From positions 2,119,001 to 2,183,000 of the forward strand of contig JAYJMM010000119.1 in the NCBI GenBank assembly GCA_037349105.1: a stretch of 64,000 nt of DNA, given 5' to 3'. Positions 12,002 to 21,687 of the stretch are shown piece by piece. Position 1 is the first letter of the stretch; each line of letters opens with the position of its first letter. The position numbers and the translations under genes were made by a program. Origin of the DNA: Limnomonas spitsbergensis (Eukaryota; Chlorophyta; Chlorophyceae; Chlamydomonadales). The notes under the pieces are model-generated. The model worked only from the letters and a program-made list of their open reading frames with translations, had not been told where the DNA came from and made no database searches.

Positions 12002-12649
12002 GAATCTAGCCTGATCAGCCTGATTCGCCAGTTCCTGCTGAAGGTGTTTGTGCTTCAAAAAATTTGAATTCTGCTTGTCAGCAATTGACCTTGGAAAGGT
12101 GCTTGAACTGCAATTTGGCTGAGGTAATCTCCGGAGAGAGATTGCCAAGTAAAACCCTGTGAGTCACTGCGTGTGACAGCTCAGTGCCAGGCCCAGAGAG
12201 GCTTGAAGATTTGGCTGTGGACTTACACCCAGCAAATACTGCCTGTGTGATTGAAGATTGAGATCAGGTGGATCCAATCTGTCGTCATGGACAGAAGTGA
12301 ACTTGTGGATTGAAGATCCAAGTTTGAAATTTTTTGGTGGACCAGAGCATCCCCGCAGGACCACGAAGCTGAGCGGACACCACGCAAGAGGCTACATCCA
12401 CGCAGGGCGTGTGACATCTAGAGCTGCCCAGCCAGAAAGGCGACGGAGGATTCCGCCAGATTCTGATTGATTAGCAAGAAAAAGCAGGAAGGCGGAGCCC
12501 TGTCCTGTTTTTTGCTGTACCTGTCGGCTTGACCTGACCTCAATAGGCTGCAGTAGGTGCAAGAGGCAGAAGCCTGAGCGTTAGCAGATCCTGTTCTGGT
12601 GTTGCCAGCACATTGCAGGATAGTGTGGATCGTATAATTGCCTGTAGGA

Positions 12650-15600
12650 ATGGCAGAGTGTAACCTGCATCCTGATAGGCACCAGCACCCCGACGCCCAG
12701 CGCCGCAGCGGGCGAGTACGGGGGCTGGAGCCAGGTGCAGACCTGATAGAGGTGGCTGATTCGCTGATTGCAGAGGAAGCCCTGCGGATGGCGGAGAAAC
12801 TGGCAAGGCCAGTGGATCCGGCCGCACGGGCCTGCAAGGTGACAGGACCTGACCACTTCCTGCCCGGAGCGGCAGGAATGCTGGACGGTGGCGCTGTGTG
12901 TGTAAAAAGGACAAGCATTGGGCGAGGAGGCCCACTGCCTGCTGATTCCAGGAGCAGCCTGGAATTTGAGCAGGGTCCGACGCAGGCGGGAACCCCGGAC
13001 CTGATCTTGGATCAGGTGGCTGAGGTGTCCCAGAGCAGCAGCATACGACGTGACAGCAAACCAGATGCCGCGCCGCAACGGATTCCGTCCAAGGGGACGA
13101 GGGTTGCGCAGCGAGTATTGGTAGAGCCCTGCCAGCCGGAACACAGTTCAGAGAGCGCTGCAGACCCAAAGGGGCTAGCAGGCCATGACAAATTTCAGCC
13201 AGGTGGAGAGGAAATGGAGAGCAGGCGAGTGCCTGCAGTGGTCAAGCGCGAGGGGGCAGTTGCCCAGCCAGCGGTGGCCAGGCAGGTCTTGCAGGCCAGT
13301 GCAGAGCCACTGGCAGCACTTGAAAAATCAGCGGTGCCGGTGGGAAAGCCTTGGGCTGACTTGATATCCGAGGAGGAACTTTCAGACCCAATTCAGGAGG
13401 AAAGGGGGCAGCGACCCAAGACAGGACTGGACTCAGAGCAGCAGATAGCGCTTGAGGGAGAAGCGATGCGTATTTCCCGCGGGCAAGCAGGGATCGAGGA
13501 TCCCGCAGCTTTGGGGTGCAAGGTGCCCAGTGCAGATCAAGCTTGGCGCAAGAGCGTTGGGCAGCCTGATGGCACTGTGGGCGCTGAAGTGTCGCACAAA
13601 GGGATCGGCCGAGGTGGGCCAGTGCCCCAATCAACCATGGATATTCCAAGGCAAGGCCTGGAATATGCGCAGTGGTTGAGACAGGGAGGAAGAACCCCTG
13701 AGCTGACTTTGGACTCGGCCGCTGAGGTGTCGCAGACCAGTGGCGCAGATCGGGACAGTGGTCCAGAAGGCGCACCGCAGCAGGCCCTGCCCAGTGGGGC
13801 AGGGGCTGCGCGACGAGTCATGAACAAGCCCGATCACGGTGATCAAAGGGCAGGCGCCTCTGCAGCCCCAGAGAGGGCAGCAGAGTGCGAGGGAGCCAGA
13901 GACCTAGGCAGTGGGCCAGAATACGCGACGCAGAAGAGGCTGCTGAGAGTGGCAAGTGCTGCGCAGTGCGTTAAAAAAGAGAACGGTACGATGCCCCGTG
14001 GTGGAGGTCTGGTGATCAGGAAACCTGCAGATCTGCAGGCGGTGGGTAGAGCAAAAGACGCCACTGCGAAATGGCCCCCAGTAAAAAGGAAGGAGGATCT
14101 GGCTCAGCCAATAGGATGGAACATGCTAGGGCAGTGGATCACTGGAGTATGGAAAAGTGTGTGTGACGCAGAGCAGGCGGGGTTAAGCAGTCTGGCTGTG
14201 CCCCAGCAGCGCGCACCCTTGGAGGCACTGACCATGTGTATGGAGAAGCCAGGTAATCAGGTGTCCCCCAACGGCTGGTCCATGTTTGATATCCTCAGCA
14301 GTGACAGTGAACCAAGTCCCAGGGACCAACAGCAGGCCCGGGGGAGGGCCTTTCGACCCAGGCGGGATAGCCCGGTAGCTAGCGAGCAGCTGCACCTGAT
14401 CAGCAGTGATCTGACAGGAAGGGCTGAGCACAGGCCTGGCCCGCGCAGGGCAAGCGAGGCTGATGATTATGCGAGGTTTGGGGTCGCCCCAGAGCAGGAT
14501 AAACAGGATCAGGAGGATCAAACTGTGGTGGCCGGTGGCTGCGAGCCAGGCCAACTGCAGGTGCAGGCGACGCGGCTGTGCTTGCAGAGGGAGGCAGCCC
14601 CTGTGACACCTGTGGTGGCCGGTGGCTGTGAGCCGGGCCAACTGCAGGTGCAGGCGCCGCGGCTGTGCTTGCAGAGGGAGGCAGCCCCTGTGACACCTGT
14701 GGTGGCCGGTGGCTGTGAGCCGGGCCAACTGCAGGTGCAAGCAACGCGGCTGTGCTTGCAGAGGGAGGCAGACCCTGTGACACCTGTGGTGGCCGGTGGC
14801 TGCGAGCCGGGCCAACTGCAGGTGCAGGCGACGCGGCTGTGCTTGCAAAGGGAGGCAGCCCCTGTGACACCTGTGGTGGCCGGTGGCTGTGAGCCGGGCC
14901 AACTGCAGGTGCAAGCAACGCGGCTGTGCTTGCAGAGGGAGGCAGGTCCTGTGACACCTGTGGTGGCCGGTGGCTGCGAGCCGGGCCAACTGCAGGTGCA
15001 GGCGATGCGACTGTGCTTGCAGAGGGAGGCAGACCCTGTGACACCTGTGGTGGCTGGTGGCTGCGAGCCAGGCCAACTGCAGGTGCAGGCGCCACGGCTG
15101 TGCTTGCAGAGGGAGGCAGGTCCTGTGACACCTGTGGTGGCTGGTGGCTGCGAGCCAGGCCAACTGCAGGTGCAGGCGCCGCAGCTGTGCTTGCAGAGGG
15201 AGGCAGCTCCTGTGACACCTGTGGTGGCTGGTGGCTGCGAGCCAGGCCAACTGCAGGTGCAGGCGCCGCAGCTGTGCTTGCAGAGGGAGGCAGCTCCTGT
15301 GACACCTGTGGTGGCCGGTGGCTGCGAGCCGGGCCACCTGCATTTGTGGGAGCAGAAGCTGAACCAGCAGGTGGCCAAGGAACCAGCAGAATCAAGGAAG
15401 ATTGAGGCCCACGTGCACAGGCAGGCGCCGGTGCTGGTGCAGATGCACCAGCCAGAAGAGGATGGGCCTTTCACACCCCTGGTGGCAGCAGCTCCAGGAG
15501 GGGGCCAGGTGGCAACACCGGAACCAGGGGCGGCCCAGCAGGCCAACAAACAGCTGGGGGCGGCAGAGAATCCTGAGGGGTCAGAGGAGCAGGGAGTCTC

Positions 15601-16222
15601 CATACCCATGCTGAGGGAAAAGGTTAACTGGTACCGGCAGAAGCTCAAAGGAGTGGCCAGGCAGCTGTGGGTGGCCAGGCAGCCAATGTTGGCCTGGAAG
15701 ATGAGGATGACCAGGCAGCTGAGGATGATGAAGCATCGCTTGGAACATGCCAAACAGAACCTACAGGCGCTGCTGCCAACAAGCGAGGAGCAGGAAGAGC
15801 AGCAGCTGCAGCAGACAGCCATGGTTGCATGGCACGTGGCACTACCCGGGGGGCACAGGGCTGAGCAGGCCAGCCATGAGGCAAAAGAAGAGGCACAACC
15901 GCCGCAGCACCAGGGGTGCGCGCCCAGATTTCCCAGGCAGGGGGGCTTCCGCTCAGCAGAGCAGTGTGGGCCAGTGGGTCAAGCCAGACCTAGCCTGAGT
16001 CTCGGCCCAGACGGCTGCAGCAGGTCCAGCCAGGCAGTGGCAGACAGGGCAGCTGACAGTGACGTGGAAGCAGCTAGGAGCAGCAGGTCCCCGGTGCCAG
16101 CACCCGTGGACGACAGCAGCAGCAGGAATGTGTGCCTGGTAGCAATCCATGCCGCGGTGCCTGCAAATGTGTCAGCAGCCGATGGACATCCGCAATGCCA
16201 TGCGTCAGGCCATGAGGCGTAA
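12650..16222 (+). CDS. element ORF1, Gag-like paralogue with 29-aa tandem repeats
   Basis: About 1,190 residues from the ATG at 12650. No catalytic domain recognised. The N-terminal half contains two diverged copies of a module marked by IGRGGP (about residues 90 and 317) and by ELILD/AEVSQ-type motifs. It also has VPVGKPWAD followed by EEELSDPI (about 228) and QPIGW (about 485); all of these recur in ORF2, so ORF1 and ORF2 are duplicates. Residues about 626-886 are nine full 29-residue repeats (VVAGGCEPGQLQVQA.., 87 bp each), plus a partial tenth. The C-terminus has a basic, helical Trp/Arg/Gln-rich segment, probably coiled coil. It overlaps ORF2 by 74 bases in another frame, so ORF2 is reached either by separate initiation or by a +1 shift. 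Probably structural or RNA-binding; the function is inferred only from position and from ORF2. Confidence 0.6.
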   Translation: MAECNLHPDRHQHPDAQRRSGRVRGLEPGADLIEVADSLIAEEALRMAEKLARPVDPAARACKVTGPDHFLPGAAGMLDGGAVCVKRTSIGRGGPLPADSRSSLEFEQGPTQAGTPDLILDQVAEVSQSSSIRRDSKPDAAPQRIPSKGTRVAQRVLVEPCQPEHSSESAADPKGLAGHDKFQPGGEEMESRRVPAVVKREGAVAQPAVARQVLQASAEPLAALEKSAVPVGKPWADLISEEELSDPIQEERGQRPKTGLDSEQQIALEGEAMRISRGQAGIEDPAALGCKVPSADQAWRKSVGQPDGTVGAEVSHKGIGRGGPVPQSTMDIPRQGLEYAQWLRQGGRTPELTLDSAAEVSQTSGADRDSGPEGAPQQALPSGAGAARRVMNKPDHGDQRAGASAAPERAAECEGARDLGSGPEYATQKRLLRVASAAQCVKKENGTMPRGGGLVIRKPADLQAVGRAKDATAKWPPVKRKEDLAQPIGWNMLGQWITGVWKSVCDAEQAGLSSLAVPQQRAPLEALTMCMEKPGNQVSPNGWSMFDILSSDSEPSPRDQQQARGRAFRPRRDSPVASEQLHLISSDLTGRAEHRPGPRRASEADDYARFGVAPEQDKQDQEDQTVVAGGCEPGQLQVQATRLCLQREAAPVTPVVAGGCEPGQLQVQAPRLCLQREAAPVTPVVAGGCEPGQLQVQATRLCLQREADPVTPVVAGGCEPGQLQVQATRLCLQREAAPVTPVVAGGCEPGQLQVQATRLCLQREAGPVTPVVAGGCEPGQLQVQAMRLCLQREADPVTPVVAGGCEPGQLQVQAPRLCLQREAGPVTPVVAGGCEPGQLQVQAPQLCLQREAAPVTPVVAGGCEPGQLQVQAPQLCLQREAAPVTPVVAGGCEPGHLHLWEQKLNQQVAKEPAESRKIEAHVHRQAPVLVQMHQPEEDGPFTPLVAAAPGGGQVATPEPGAAQQANKQLGAAENPEGSEEQGVSIPMLREKVNWYRQKLKGVARQLWVARQPMLAWKMRMTRQLRMMKHRLEHAKQNLQALLPTSEEQEEQQLQQTAMVAWHVALPGGHRAEQASHEAKEEAQPPQHQGCAPRFPRQGGFRSAEQCGPVGQARPSLSLGPDGCSRSSQAVADRAADSDVEAARSSRSPVPAPVDDSSSRNVCLVAIHAAVPANVSAADGHPQCHASGHEA
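14525..15350 (+). repeat. 87-bp in-frame tandem repeat in ORF1
   Basis: Nine full copies (14525-15307) and part of a tenth. Variation is confined mainly to the codons after QVQA (T/P/M), the following R/Q, and the residue before PVTP (A/D/G). The frame is kept throughout. Confidence 0.95.
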
Positions 16223-19200
16223 CACCGGAGGAGTATGTATGTTCTGCGGGTTCAAGTGCGAGCACAGCGACAGGGCATGTGAGCACCTCATGGATGTCAA
16301 CATCCAGAGGGGGCTGGAGCCGGGTGAGGACCCGGCTGAGGCCAGTGATGCAGTAATTTCAGAGGAAGCAATGCGGATTGCGGTGAGGCTGGCCGGGCCA
16401 GCGGATCCGGCCGCAGGCGCGCGCAAGGTGCCAGTGCAAGACCGCTCCCTGTCCGCGGAGGAAGGGAAGCTGGCTGATGACACGGTGCGAGTTCAAGTGA
16501 CACAAAAAGGAATTGGCCGAGGGGGCCCGGTGCTCGCGGATCCCAGGAAGGGCCTGGGAGCTGAGCAGTGGTCGACGCAAGGGGGAGGAACCCCAGAGCT
16601 GATCTTGGATCCAGCAGCTGAGGTATCCCAGAGCAGTGATACAGGGCGGGACTGTGATCCAGACGCCGCTGTGCAGCAGAATCCGCCCAGGGGGGCAAGG
16701 ACTGCGCAGCGGGTCAAGGAGGAGTCCAGCCAAAGTGACCAAAGGGCTGATGTTGCCGCAGGCCCAGAGGGGCTTGCAGGCCGGGACAAGGTCAGGGCAG
16801 GCGAGCCGCTGGTGAAAGCAGAGGTCAGTGTGGCCAGGCGCGGACCTGCAGAGGTCAAGCGCGAGGGGACAGGAGCCAAACCAGCGATGGCCGGGCAGGT
16901 TTTGCAGGAGAGCGACGAACCGCGGATCCAGAGCAAAAGGGTGGCTGTGCCAGTGGGAAAGCCGTGGGCTGACATGATGTGGGAAGAAGAGCTGTCAGAT
17001 CCCATTCCAGAGGTGCAAGTGCAAAGGGGGCCGCAGCTGAGGGCAGGGCTGCATCCGAGGAGGCAGCTGAGGCCGCGCCGCACTCCAGCCAGGAGGGTGG
17101 TAGGATCCACGGTGTATGGAACACCCCTGTCCAGGTTTCTCCCCAGTGTGGGCAGGCCTGTGCAGAGATCCAAGGAGGGATTTAGCGGCCAAGTGAAGAG
17201 AGGCGGCAGCCAAGGGGGCGGCCTGTATGGATTTTCCAATAATCCAGCATGGGCACAGGAGGAAGGCCCCAGAGAGTCAGAGCACTCCAGGGCGGTGAAG
17301 GTGGCAGATCTACAGGAGCTGATTAAGGAGGATCTGCAGCCGATCGGCTGGAGGGGGATTCTGCGGTGGGTGGCGAACCTGTGGAAGCAAGTTTGCTCCA
17401 GGTATTTCCCCCACTTCAGCGATCAGGTGAATGCGATTGAGGAATTCAGGGCCCATCATCTGAGGGAATGGGCAACAAAGGCCATGATGGGGATTCCACA
17501 CACGGGGCAGGACAGGGCGACGCTGTTGGCCGCCCTTGGACAGGCGTCCAAGGGAGGAGCAGGACGCGAGGCAGCCCTGGCCGTTAAGGCCTTCGCAGAT
17601 GAGTGGGGCAATGGGGAGAAAGGAGATCAGGAGGAGCCTGGATCTGAACCCGAGGATGAAGAAGTGGAGGATCAAGAGTGGGAAGGTTATGAAACAGCTG
17701 TGCAGCAACCAGAGGAGCTCAGGGAGGTCCAAAGGTGGCAGCAGCAGGCAAGGGCCGCGCCCACCCCGAGGTCCAGAAAGGCCAGTGAGGAGGTGCTGTC
17801 AGATTCCTGGGTCAGGAATTACACAGGAGGGACACAGCCAAGCTGGCAGAGCCAGGAGCCGCCCAGGGGGCAGGCAGACGGAAAGAAACAGCCAAGCTGG
17901 CAGAGCCAGGAGCCGCCCAGGGGGCAGGCAGACGGCAGGGAACAGCCAAGCTGGCAGAGCCAGGAGCCGCCCAGGGGGCAGGCATACGGCAGGGAACAGC
18001 CAAGCTGGCAGAGCCAGGAGCCGCCCAGGGGGCAGGCAGACGGCAGGGAACAGCCAAGCTGGCAGAGCCAGGAGCCGCCCAGGGGGCAGGCATACGGCAG
18101 GGAACAGCCAAGCTGGCAGAGCCAGGAGCCGCCCAGGGGGCAGGCAGACGGAAAGAACCAGCCAAGCTGGCAGAGCCAGGAGCCGCCCAGGGGGCAGGCA
18201 TACGGCAGGGAACAGCCAAGCTGGCAGAGCCAGGAGCCGCCCAGGGGGCAGGCAGACGGCAGGGAACAGCCAAGCTGGCAGAGCCAGGAGCCGCCCAGGG
18301 GGCAGGCAGACGGCAGGGAACAGCCAAGTTGGCAGAGCCAGGAGCCGCCCAGGGGGCAGGCAGACGGAAAGAACCAGCCAAGCTGGCAGAGCCAGGAGCC
18401 GCCCAGGGGGCAGGCATACGGCAGGGAACAGCCAAGCTGGCAGAGCCAGGAGCCGCCCAGGGGGCAGGCAGACGGAAAGAACCAGCCAAGCTGGCAGAGC
18501 CAGGAGCCGCCCAGGGGGCAGGCATACGGCAAGGAACAGCCAAGCTGGCAGAGCCAGGAGCCGCCCAGGGGGCAGGCAGACGGCAGGGAACAGCCAAGCT
18601 GGCAGAGCCAGGAGCCGCCCAGGGGGCAGGCAGAATCGGACAGAGGAGCACAGCCTTGGAGATCCGGACCTGTAGAGCAGCAGAGCAGAAGTCAGGCAGG
18701 ATGGCAGCCACCTGCAGGGGGCAGAGACTCCGCAGGCAGGGCAGGCAGACGGCCGTCTGGAGAGAACCATGCTCAAAAGGAGCCAGATAACAGACACAGC
18801 GGATACCAGCAGGATCGCAACCCATCAGGGGGCGGCGGAGATGGATCTGGACCACACTCTGGATCAGAGGATTCAGGGTCAGCTGGAGCAGACAGGCGCG
18901 GGCCAGGGGCCAGGCGGGAGTCAGGCGACCAGGAAATGAGAAGGCTCGATCGGGAGCAAGCAAGGAACAATCTGCAGCTGCAGCAGCAGATGATCTCGCA
19001 GCTGGCAGGGGTGACCAAATATACCAAAATCCCAGCTATCCAAGGCAACGTGCCGGTGTTGGATATGTCACACCCGGGCGCGGTTGCAGCCAAGAAATAT
19101 TGCCAAGAGTGTGGCTATTGGGGATTACACAACAGGCTGGCGCTGTCGGATGAACCACCGGCGCTGGCCGTGGTGGCAGGGGAAATTGTTGGATCCTGCC

Positions 19201-19970
19201 AGTCAGCCTCGGCCATGGCCATGCTCGTGCGATCCCTGGCCAGGTTGTGGAACAACAAGCCTGCCAGTGTGGGGCCGTTGATGGAGGCCATCAGGGCAGC
19301 GCCCCACGCAGGGGACAGGGCCACCAAGGAGATGGAAAGGATTGGGGGGCAGTGGGCCGCTCCAGCAGAGGAGCAGTGCTGTGAGGTTTCCCTTCTTACC
19401 CTGTGGATCAGGGTGGTAAAGGAGGAGGTGGGGAAGCCGACCTCGAATGAGAGATCCGCGATCACCAACCTCAAGCTGGGAGTCAAAACAACCTTGGATC
19501 CAGAGGTCGAGCCAGAGGAGACAGTGGAGGCGTTTGCGCACAGAGTCCTGTCCACAGCAGAGTTGCTGCAGATCTCCAGGGATGCAGTGGACTACTTTGG
19601 CAGAAGGCACTCGGTCTCGCACATGTTCTATGAGGGGCTGCCAATGGCCACCAGGGGCAAGCTGAGCACGTTCGTAATCACGGTGCCAGGGTACTTGAAT
19701 ATGACCGATGAGGAGCAGATCACTGTACTGACGCAGCAGGTGGTGCTGTGGGAGAAGTTCGCCCTGGAAATGGGGGACCTGTCTGTCACAGATCACAGGC
19801 CTGCGGCAGAAGAGGAGAATGAGACGGAAGAGGGGGAAGAGACGGAAGAGGAGGAAGAGGAGCGAGAGGCTTCTTGGAAGCAGAGACTTTTTGGAGGAAG
19901 ATATTCCTTGGATGAGGAGAGGCCAGTGTCACCCCGTGAGCGGTCCATAGATGGGCCAAGGTGGCGCTAG
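16149..19970 (+). CDS. element ORF2, Gag-like protein
   Basis: 1,273 residues. The N-terminus has a compact Cys/His cluster (C-x2-C-x3-C-x-H-x4-C-x-H, about residues 30-46) that could bind zinc. A module shared with ORF1 follows (IGRGGP at about 121, VPVGKPWAD at about 266, QPIGW at about 396), then acidic sequence, then fifteen 18-residue repeats (QPSWQSQEPPRGQADGRE; about 563-830). The C-terminal 300 residues form a helical, Trp-containing region ending in an acidic tail; its layout resembles a retroelement Gag capsid-like domain (VEAFAHRVLSTAELL, MFYEGLP). No CCHC knuckle, protease or polymerase follows. ORF2 starts inside ORF1 in the +1 frame. In PAT/Ngaro elements the first ORF is usually Gag-like, which fits, but the assignment rests on resemblance rather than a motif. 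Confidence 0.6.
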   Translation: MPRCLQMCQQPMDIRNAMRQAMRRNTGGVCMFCGFKCEHSDRACEHLMDVNIQRGLEPGEDPAEASDAVISEEAMRIAVRLAGPADPAAGARKVPVQDRSLSAEEGKLADDTVRVQVTQKGIGRGGPVLADPRKGLGAEQWSTQGGGTPELILDPAAEVSQSSDTGRDCDPDAAVQQNPPRGARTAQRVKEESSQSDQRADVAAGPEGLAGRDKVRAGEPLVKAEVSVARRGPAEVKREGTGAKPAMAGQVLQESDEPRIQSKRVAVPVGKPWADMMWEEELSDPIPEVQVQRGPQLRAGLHPRRQLRPRRTPARRVVGSTVYGTPLSRFLPSVGRPVQRSKEGFSGQVKRGGSQGGGLYGFSNNPAWAQEEGPRESEHSRAVKVADLQELIKEDLQPIGWRGILRWVANLWKQVCSRYFPHFSDQVNAIEEFRAHHLREWATKAMMGIPHTGQDRATLLAALGQASKGGAGREAALAVKAFADEWGNGEKGDQEEPGSEPEDEEVEDQEWEGYETAVQQPEELREVQRWQQQARAAPTPRSRKASEEVLSDSWVRNYTGGTQPSWQSQEPPRGQADGKKQPSWQSQEPPRGQADGREQPSWQSQEPPRGQAYGREQPSWQSQEPPRGQADGREQPSWQSQEPPRGQAYGREQPSWQSQEPPRGQADGKNQPSWQSQEPPRGQAYGREQPSWQSQEPPRGQADGREQPSWQSQEPPRGQADGREQPSWQSQEPPRGQADGKNQPSWQSQEPPRGQAYGREQPSWQSQEPPRGQADGKNQPSWQSQEPPRGQAYGKEQPSWQSQEPPRGQADGREQPSWQSQEPPRGQAESDRGAQPWRSGPVEQQSRSQAGWQPPAGGRDSAGRAGRRPSGENHAQKEPDNRHSGYQQDRNPSGGGGDGSGPHSGSEDSGSAGADRRGPGARRESGDQEMRRLDREQARNNLQLQQQMISQLAGVTKYTKIPAIQGNVPVLDMSHPGAVAAKKYCQECGYWGLHNRLALSDEPPALAVVAGEIVGSCQSASAMAMLVRSLARLWNNKPASVGPLMEAIRAAPHAGDRATKEMERIGGQWAAPAEEQCCEVSLLTLWIRVVKEEVGKPTSNERSAITNLKLGVKTTLDPEVEPEETVEAFAHRVLSTAELLQISRDAVDYFGRRHSVSHMFYEGLPMATRGKLSTFVITVPGYLNMTDEEQITVLTQQVVLWEKFALEMGDLSVTDHRPAAEEENETEEGEETEEEEEEREASWKQRLFGGRYSLDEERPVSPRERSIDGPRWR
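17835..18644 (+). repeat. 54-bp in-frame tandem repeat in ORF2
   Basis: Fifteen copies of an 18-codon unit. D/Y and RE/KN/KE/KK variants alternate in a partly regular order, suggesting duplication of two- and three-unit blocks. The reading frame is preserved. Confidence 0.95.
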
Positions 19971-20832
19971 ATCTTCCAACATAGAAGAGGAATCGGCACT
20001 TGAAGGGTGCACCGATACCTGAACCTCAGGGAAGGCCAAGCCCAGAGCGGCAAGGCCGCTGAACATATGACGATACCCACACCGCAACCGACAGGAAAGG
20101 GCAGAGGCTGAGCAGCAGAAGACGCTTTCAGGCACAGCGCACCTGGTCCTAGTGCACGGCAGGTGCTGGGCCGGAGGCCAGCGAGTCAATGGCGGTTTAT
20201 GCTAGGTGGCGACAAGACCTAGAGCAGCGACGGGTTATGAAAATTTGTTTCTCAAGAGCCGCAGCAGCAAGGCTGCGGTAGTACATATGCTAGCGCATGG
20301 ACGACAAGACTTGATGTTGTGGAGTAGTGATAGTACCCAAGGGGGCAGAAGCCGCTGCTGCGGCGCACATTTCCTGTGGCCTTAAAGACCAGGCGTCTAT
20401 GGCGCAGTGGGGCGAGAGCAGCGGTTATACTTAGCCTGGTCTAATGATTCTGATTAACAGCCAAGTTTGGTGATGAGCAACTGAGATGCTTAGAATGACG
20501 CGCAGTATGTGCGCATTGCTTGCAGAGATTATGTGAATTTTGCCTTGAAGGAAGCCTGAACCAGGCAGATGCGTTTGGATGGCCTGAACCAGGCAGATTT
20601 GTGTATATGGCCTGAACCAGGCAGATGCGTGTGGACGGCCTGAACCAGGCAGACTTGTGTATATGGCCTGAACCAGGCAGATGCGTGTAGAGGGCCTGAA
20701 CCAGGCAGATTTGCTTTGATACTTTGATCTTCTGAGGTGTACATATTGCCAGAAATTTCTTCCTAACAGTACCGACCCCTTTTTCCGGCTCCCGGCATGC
20801 CCGATAGGCTTAACGCTGAGGAGCGGGGGGGC
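19971..20832 (+). other. element 3' non-coding region
   Basis: About 860 bp between the ORF2 stop and B1. No reverse transcriptase or recombinase fragment is visible on either strand. It contains the 28-bp hairpin repeat described separately. Confidence 0.6.
20554..20712 (+). repeat. six 28-bp repeats, each with a small hairpin
   Basis: Units start at 20554, 20582, 20610, 20638, 20666 and 20694, exactly 28 bp apart. Each opens with GCCTGAACCAGGC, a 5-bp stem with a 3-base loop, followed by AGATGCGTGTGGA- or AGATTTGTGTATATG-type spacers that alternate. Confidence 0.9.
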
Positions 20833-21055
20833 GAGTGAAGTAGTAGGGGCGGTACCCACGAGACAGGGACACCCAGACTTACCCCTAGGCAGAGAGACTT
20901 CCTGCTAGGGCTGAACCTTACAGTAGCCAGTTAACAGCTCTTGTCTGAAGTACAAGGAGCCTGTTTGTGAGTAGAAGGACACCTCTCTAAGGCGCCTTCA
21001 CCGGAGATTACGGAGTTTACCATATTGGCGCGTTTACTGCTTTATGGTGCGACAG
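20833..21055 (+). repeat. split direct repeat B1
   Basis: 223 bp from GAGTGAAGTAGTAGG to GTGCGACAG. It lies directly against A2 and matches B2 without visible differences. Confidence 0.9.
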
Positions 21056-21687
21056 CTGTCACGGTATATTACGGTATACGTGCCAAAACCGTTTAGGCCG
21101 CAGTTTGCGACCTCGGAGGCTTCGCAGCTTCCCTGCGGATCCTCCTTATTTGAATAGGAACCTAGAAACCCGCTTACGCCAGGGGTTTAGCTGTCCCGTA
21201 CTTTGAATTGGGCCTGCCGGGTCCCTGTATCCCGGCAATTGCTTAAACTAGTTACTTCGTCCCTTTCAAAAGGACAGACCTCTTATGTAACAAGCTCCGG
21301 CCGGCATCCAATGCATGAGGCCTGAGGTGTTCATAACGTCAGTACCTATATCAAGTCAAGACAAGCTCAACCTCCGCTGAGACAGCAGCAGAACAAGACC
21401 TCAGTTGAGGAACGAGATCCCTGCAGAACAGTAGTCCGCAGTCTACGATCCCGTACCCCTCACCGCGTGTGACGCGGTAAGTGCACCTGATATTGCCCAG
21501 CTGGATAGCGACCATACAGCCAGAAAGCCGGTGCCTCCCAAAGATATTGCCTGACATTCAAATACAAGTTTAGAAGCTTAACTCGTTGAGCACCCGCAGC
21601 CAGTGAGTAGTCACGAAGTCTGCCCGTAGGCGCCCATCACTGTCGTGAGGGAGAAGTCCGCCACGGACCTGAAGCGCACATCTCGTG
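21056..21687 (+). repeat. split direct repeat A2
   Basis: 632-bp second copy of A, sandwiched between B1 and B2. Its junction with B1 forms the 10-bp palindrome GACAGCTGTC. Confidence 0.9.

Noticed and set aside
14183..15822. Minus-strand frames of 330-434 codons inside the element
   Set aside because: Antisense shadows of the 87-bp repeat in ORF1.
17536..18963. Alternative-frame proteins (AGRARSRPGGRQT and ACPLGGSWLCQLG types)
   Set aside because: Shadows of the 54-bp repeat in ORF2.
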